From the NCBI GenBank assembly GCA_028023455.1, contig JAQFVV010000032.1:1802001-1866000 (forward strand): a stretch of DNA of 64,000 bases, read 5' to 3'. Origin of the DNA: Epiperipatus broadwayi. Its lineage: Eukaryota > Onychophora > Udeonychophora > Euonychophora > Peripatidae. Position 1 is the stretch's first letter, and each line of letters starts with the position of its first letter. The notes under the pieces were generated by a model. That model worked only from the letters and a program-made list of their open reading frames with translations, did not search any database and was not told the DNA's origin. A program made the position numbers and the translations under genes. Shown here in pieces: positions 61,641 through 64,000 of this stretch.

Positions 61641-61645
61641 GAAAG

Positions 61646-62072
61646 ACGGTTATGGATGTTGACATGCAATACAGAATTTACTGTAATGTTGCTGCATTTA
61701 ATGAGTTAAATAATGACATAATTTAACTTATTGACTTAATATGTTTTTTGACTGATATACTATTAATACAAAATTGCAGATATAAACTTATAGAAAACTA
61801 AATGACTTACATAATCTTTTTAGCAACAAAATAATTCATTTGTCAACAAAAATTACATGCACTGAAAATATTTAGAAATACAATTAATTAATTTATATTT
61901 ACAAAAGAATTTTTTTTTTTTAATAATCAGTCTTAAAGTTTTTTTCTAACAGAAAAAAAAAAGAGTTATAATGAAGTTTAAAGATATTTTGAAAGTGATA
62001 TTATATATATAATCTATCAGCATATTTTTAAAATTAAAAAAAGAAACTAACTTATAATGAATAATATTTCTT
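61646..62072. other. AT-rich stretch, nothing recognised
   Basis: Spacer between the LINE and the tandem ribozyme repeat. Confidence 0.4.
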
Positions 62073-62440
62073 ATCAATTAAATTGTAGTAATTTGCTATT
62101 TATATATTAACTAAATAATAATAAAAATATGTGTAAGAGATTGTGATCTGGGCCAACTGATGAGTGCTGATTCAGCATGAAACGTGTATCTCGGGGATCA
62201 TAGATTTTTTTTTCACTATCTTTGGTCATATCTTTATGATTCCATCCCCCCACAGAGTGTTAAAAATAGATAGAAACCAGTCCCTACCTTGCACGAGAAT
62301 GGTGTAGTGAAAAAAAATTACACCACAGAAATATTGTTCATTATTGGATAATCTCTAGTCTAATGAATGACTAATAAAAATTATTAATATGCTTTCATTG
62401 AGTGATTTGTGTCAAAATTGTGAGGGCAGCACATTTGAAC
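62073..62440 (+). repeat. Ribozyme-bearing tandem repeat, monomer A (368 bp)
   Basis: It begins ATCAATTAAATTGTAGTAAT and carries a hammerhead at 62145-62199. Further on are TTTGGTCATATCTTTATGATT, a hairpin GGTGTAGTG...TTACACC (62301-62324), and ATTGGATAATCTCTAGTCTA with ATGAATGACTAATAAAAATT. The last 50 bp before monomer B (62388-62440) have no visible partner after monomer B. No protein is encoded. Confidence 0.85.
62145..62199 (+). ncRNA. Intact type-I hammerhead ribozyme, tandem copy A
   Basis: Helix I strand GATCTGGGCCAA, core CTGATGA, helix II GTGCTGATTCAGCAT (five Watson-Crick pairs plus G-U around an ATT loop), GAA, minimal helix III ACGTGTAT, cleavage nucleotide C, second helix I strand TCGGGGATC. 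Helix I pairs over GATCT/GGATC and CC/GG with one inner A-C mismatch, and leaves a GGG bulge. All invariant core bases are present, and the cleavage site AUC is the preferred NUH type. Predicted cut between 62190 and 62191. Helix III has only one firm pair, as in very small natural type-I hammerheads, which may require dimers for efficient cutting. Confidence 0.87.
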
Positions 62441-62757
62441 ATCAATTAAACTGTACTAATTTGCTATCTATATATATACATTGAACAAAATAATAAAGAT
62501 ATGAGACTGTGGTCTGGGTCAGCTGATGAGTGCTGGTTCAGCATGAAATGTACATCTTGGGGTTTATAGATTTTTTTCACATATATTTGGTCATAACTTT
62601 ATGATTACATCTCTTCACAAGTTGTTGAAAATGGATAGAAGCCAATTGCTATCTGTGGTGAGAGTGGTGTAGTGAAAATTATACTACAGAAATATTATTC
62701 AATACTGGATAATCTTTGGTCTAATGAATGACTAATAAAAATTATTAAACTAATTTA
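62441..62757 (+). repeat. Ribozyme-bearing tandem repeat, monomer B (about 317 bp)
   Basis: Direct repeat of monomer A, about 80-85% alike by eye, from ATCAATTAAACTGTACTAAT to ATGAATGACTAATAAAAATT near 62745, after which homology stops. It carries the second hammerhead at 62511-62565. Confidence 0.85.
62511..62565 (+). ncRNA. Intact-core type-I hammerhead ribozyme, tandem copy B
   Basis: Helix I strand GGTCTGGGTCAG, core CTGATGA, helix II GTGCTGGTTCAGCAT, GAA, helix III ATGTACAT (A-U, U-A, G-C), cleavage nucleotide C, second helix I strand TTGGGGTTT. Inner helix I pairs as TCAG/TTGG with two G-U pairs; the outer part is weaker (GGTCT/GGTTT). Core bases are all present; predicted cut between 62556 and 62557, 366 nt after the cut in copy A. 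Confidence 0.84.
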
Positions 62758-63384
62758 TTTATTACATTTTATAATCATTTAAAGAAATAAAAATATAAAA
62801 CTTTCATATAAGATTTATACTCATTTAGTTTGTCTGTGTACCATCATTTCAACATGTTATTTTTATGAGCTAAACGAATTTAAGTTAATCAAAATCATTA
62901 TTATTTATGGAACTGGAATCTCCTAATATATATAGTATACCACCTTTTTATAAACTTTAAACCAAAGTAACCATTTAATGTTTAATTCAATATAAAAAAT
63001 ACATACTACATGTATACTAAAAAAAGTTTGTTTAATACTTTAAAATAAAAATGTTGAATACATCAACATAGTATGCTGAACATGCTTTTGACTAATAAGT
63101 ATACATATCACTTCTATGCATAAAATTGCTAAATATTTCATTCATATAAACAAAACTGAAACAATTTTTTATATTCTAATTAATATTAATCCACATTAAT
63201 TGAATCAAGATGTTTAAAATTAAAGACTGAGAAAAAATAGTATACATAGTTTATTTTTTCAAAATGATAGTTCCTCTTTTTAAAGACTTGACAAAAAATA
63301 GATAGTGGCACTGTTTGATATTAGTTGATTGATGTAACATGAGCTTTGCTTGCACATTTTATTATCTATTAGCAAACTAATGGC
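62758..63384. other. AT-rich stretch, nothing recognised
   Basis: No gene or repeat end supported. Confidence 0.4.
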
Positions 63385-64000
63385 AATTTTCTTCCCATCT
63401 CTGTACATCTGTAGCACCTAGTGTAAGCTCTGTTAATCAATAGATTCCTGATAAGTTGTTAATAAATCCTGATTCAGTGCTGATTCATCTATTCCCAGAT
63501 TAGTTTCTATTTTATGATTTCATCAGTAACAAGTTTTTTTTATTTTTTTTTTAAATAGTGCATCTTCCAGCAGCTTTTTTTTGTTGTTGTTATATTATCA
63601 AATTATCAGACTAAATTGGAAAACATGATTTTTTCCCCAAGTCCATTTTGCTTGCATAGTTATATAGATTTTTTTTATAGATGTTTTAAGTGATTAATAG
63701 CAATTCTGATCAAAGAAGAAAGGTGCCTAAGAATATTAAAAAACTGAGAACACTTTAATATAGAGAAACTGAACTGAATTTAGATCTTAATAACTATGTG
63801 AACATAAAAAATAAAAGTGGATGTTGTAGGGAAAATGCATTAGATCCAAAAAGTCCAAGTACTCTGTATAAAAATCCAAAAGTCTCTCACTGGTAAAAGC
63901 CATAATATAAAAACTAGTCTGGAAATATTTAGATAGGAGAGCATTGGATAAAGTTTTATTACACAATATTAGATAACATAATCAAGGTGAGATTGGAAGG
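63385..64000. mobile_element. Foldback-family element, diverged copy reaching the window end
   Basis: CTGTAGCACCTAGTGTAAGCTCTGTTAATCAATAG in part aligns with the 53.6 kb copy, as do CCCAGATTAGTTTCTATTTT and TCATCAGTAACAAG. The inner CATAGTTATATAG block appears and is followed by inverted pieces (ACTAGTCTGGAAAT, TCACTGGTAAAAGCC). The far end is outside the window. Confidence 0.5.

Larger units (their letters stand above)
58043..61645 (-). mobile_element. L1-like LINE, 5'-truncated, with near-complete ORF2
   Basis: The 3' end is precise: on the minus strand an AATAAA signal (58062-58067) is followed 3 bp later by a 16-A tail (58043-58058). ORF2 covers most of the element: endonuclease and reverse transcriptase at 59270-61426, then a C-terminal zinc-knuckle region at 58192-59097 after one stop and one frameshift. 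Upstream, about 61440-61640 encodes the C-terminal part of ORF1. A possible short target duplication AAAGAC occurs at 58037-58042 and 61642-61647, but this may be chance. It is the best-preserved retrotransposon in the window. Confidence 0.88.

Overview
The window is about 70-75% A+T, carries no intact host gene, and is packed with decayed transposable elements, microsatellites and minisatellites. The mix (RTE-type and L1-like non-LTR retrotransposons, a Penelope-like GIY-YIG fragment, a Ty3/gypsy remnant with LTRs and a primer-binding site, hAT and Tigger/pogo transposons, tRNA-derived SINEs) points to an invertebrate animal with a repeat-rich, AT-rich genome. I do not try to name the species. 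The sequence is best read as intergenic or intronic DNA. The only host-gene signal is a candidate 40-nt exon at 56194-56233.

The most interesting content is a family of repeats carrying type-I hammerhead self-cleaving ribozymes. Three copies have an intact catalytic core and matching helices: 2674-2728 (minus), 62145-62199 (plus) and 62511-62565 (plus). A fourth (15342-15396, minus) keeps the core but has a damaged outer helix I, and three more (993-1047, 1612-1666, 3398-3450) are decayed. Near 62 kb two ribozymes lie in direct tandem, 366 nt between cleavage sites. This is the layout of retrozymes and ribozyme satellites, whose transcripts cut themselves into monomers. Near 1-3.5 kb the same family forms about 465-bp head-to-tail partial dimers joined head-to-head into large palindromes. 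Tail-only copies with a B-box-like motif lie near 6.6 and 10.8 kb.

Layout: 0.9-3.55 kb, two inverted ribozyme dimers with a 391-bp hAT element between them; 5.6-6.0 kb, a polypyrimidine tract; 7.0 kb, a tRNA-like SINE head next to an RTE 3' end; 10.7-12.0 kb, a ribozyme-family tail and a 5'-truncated RTE element; 15.2-15.7 kb, another ribozyme copy and a 29-bp minisatellite; 17.7 kb, a hAT end; 21.2-22.4 kb, a Penelope GIY-YIG fragment and an 872-bp inverted-repeat transposon; 26.45-28.9 kb, a nearly full-length dead RTE element with a palindromic MITE inside; 30.5-31.1 kb, an RTE 3' fragment; 32.8-37.9 kb, a tandem duplication of a 2.4-2.65 kb non-coding unit; 39.75-40.75 kb, a hAT element with a perfect 8-bp target duplication; 41.1-45.1 kb, a Ty3/gypsy remnant with a Tigger element nested inside; 49.1-50.7 kb, a hairpin MITE and a decayed LINE; 53.6-54.9 kb, two inverted-repeat elements; 58.0-61.65 kb, an L1-like LINE with a long ORF2; 62.1-62.75 kb, the tandem ribozyme repeat; 63.4-64 kb, a foldback-family copy running off the window.

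The elements do not form a pathway. The L1-like, RTE or Penelope machinery may have mobilised the non-coding SINE and ribozyme repeats, but that is inference.
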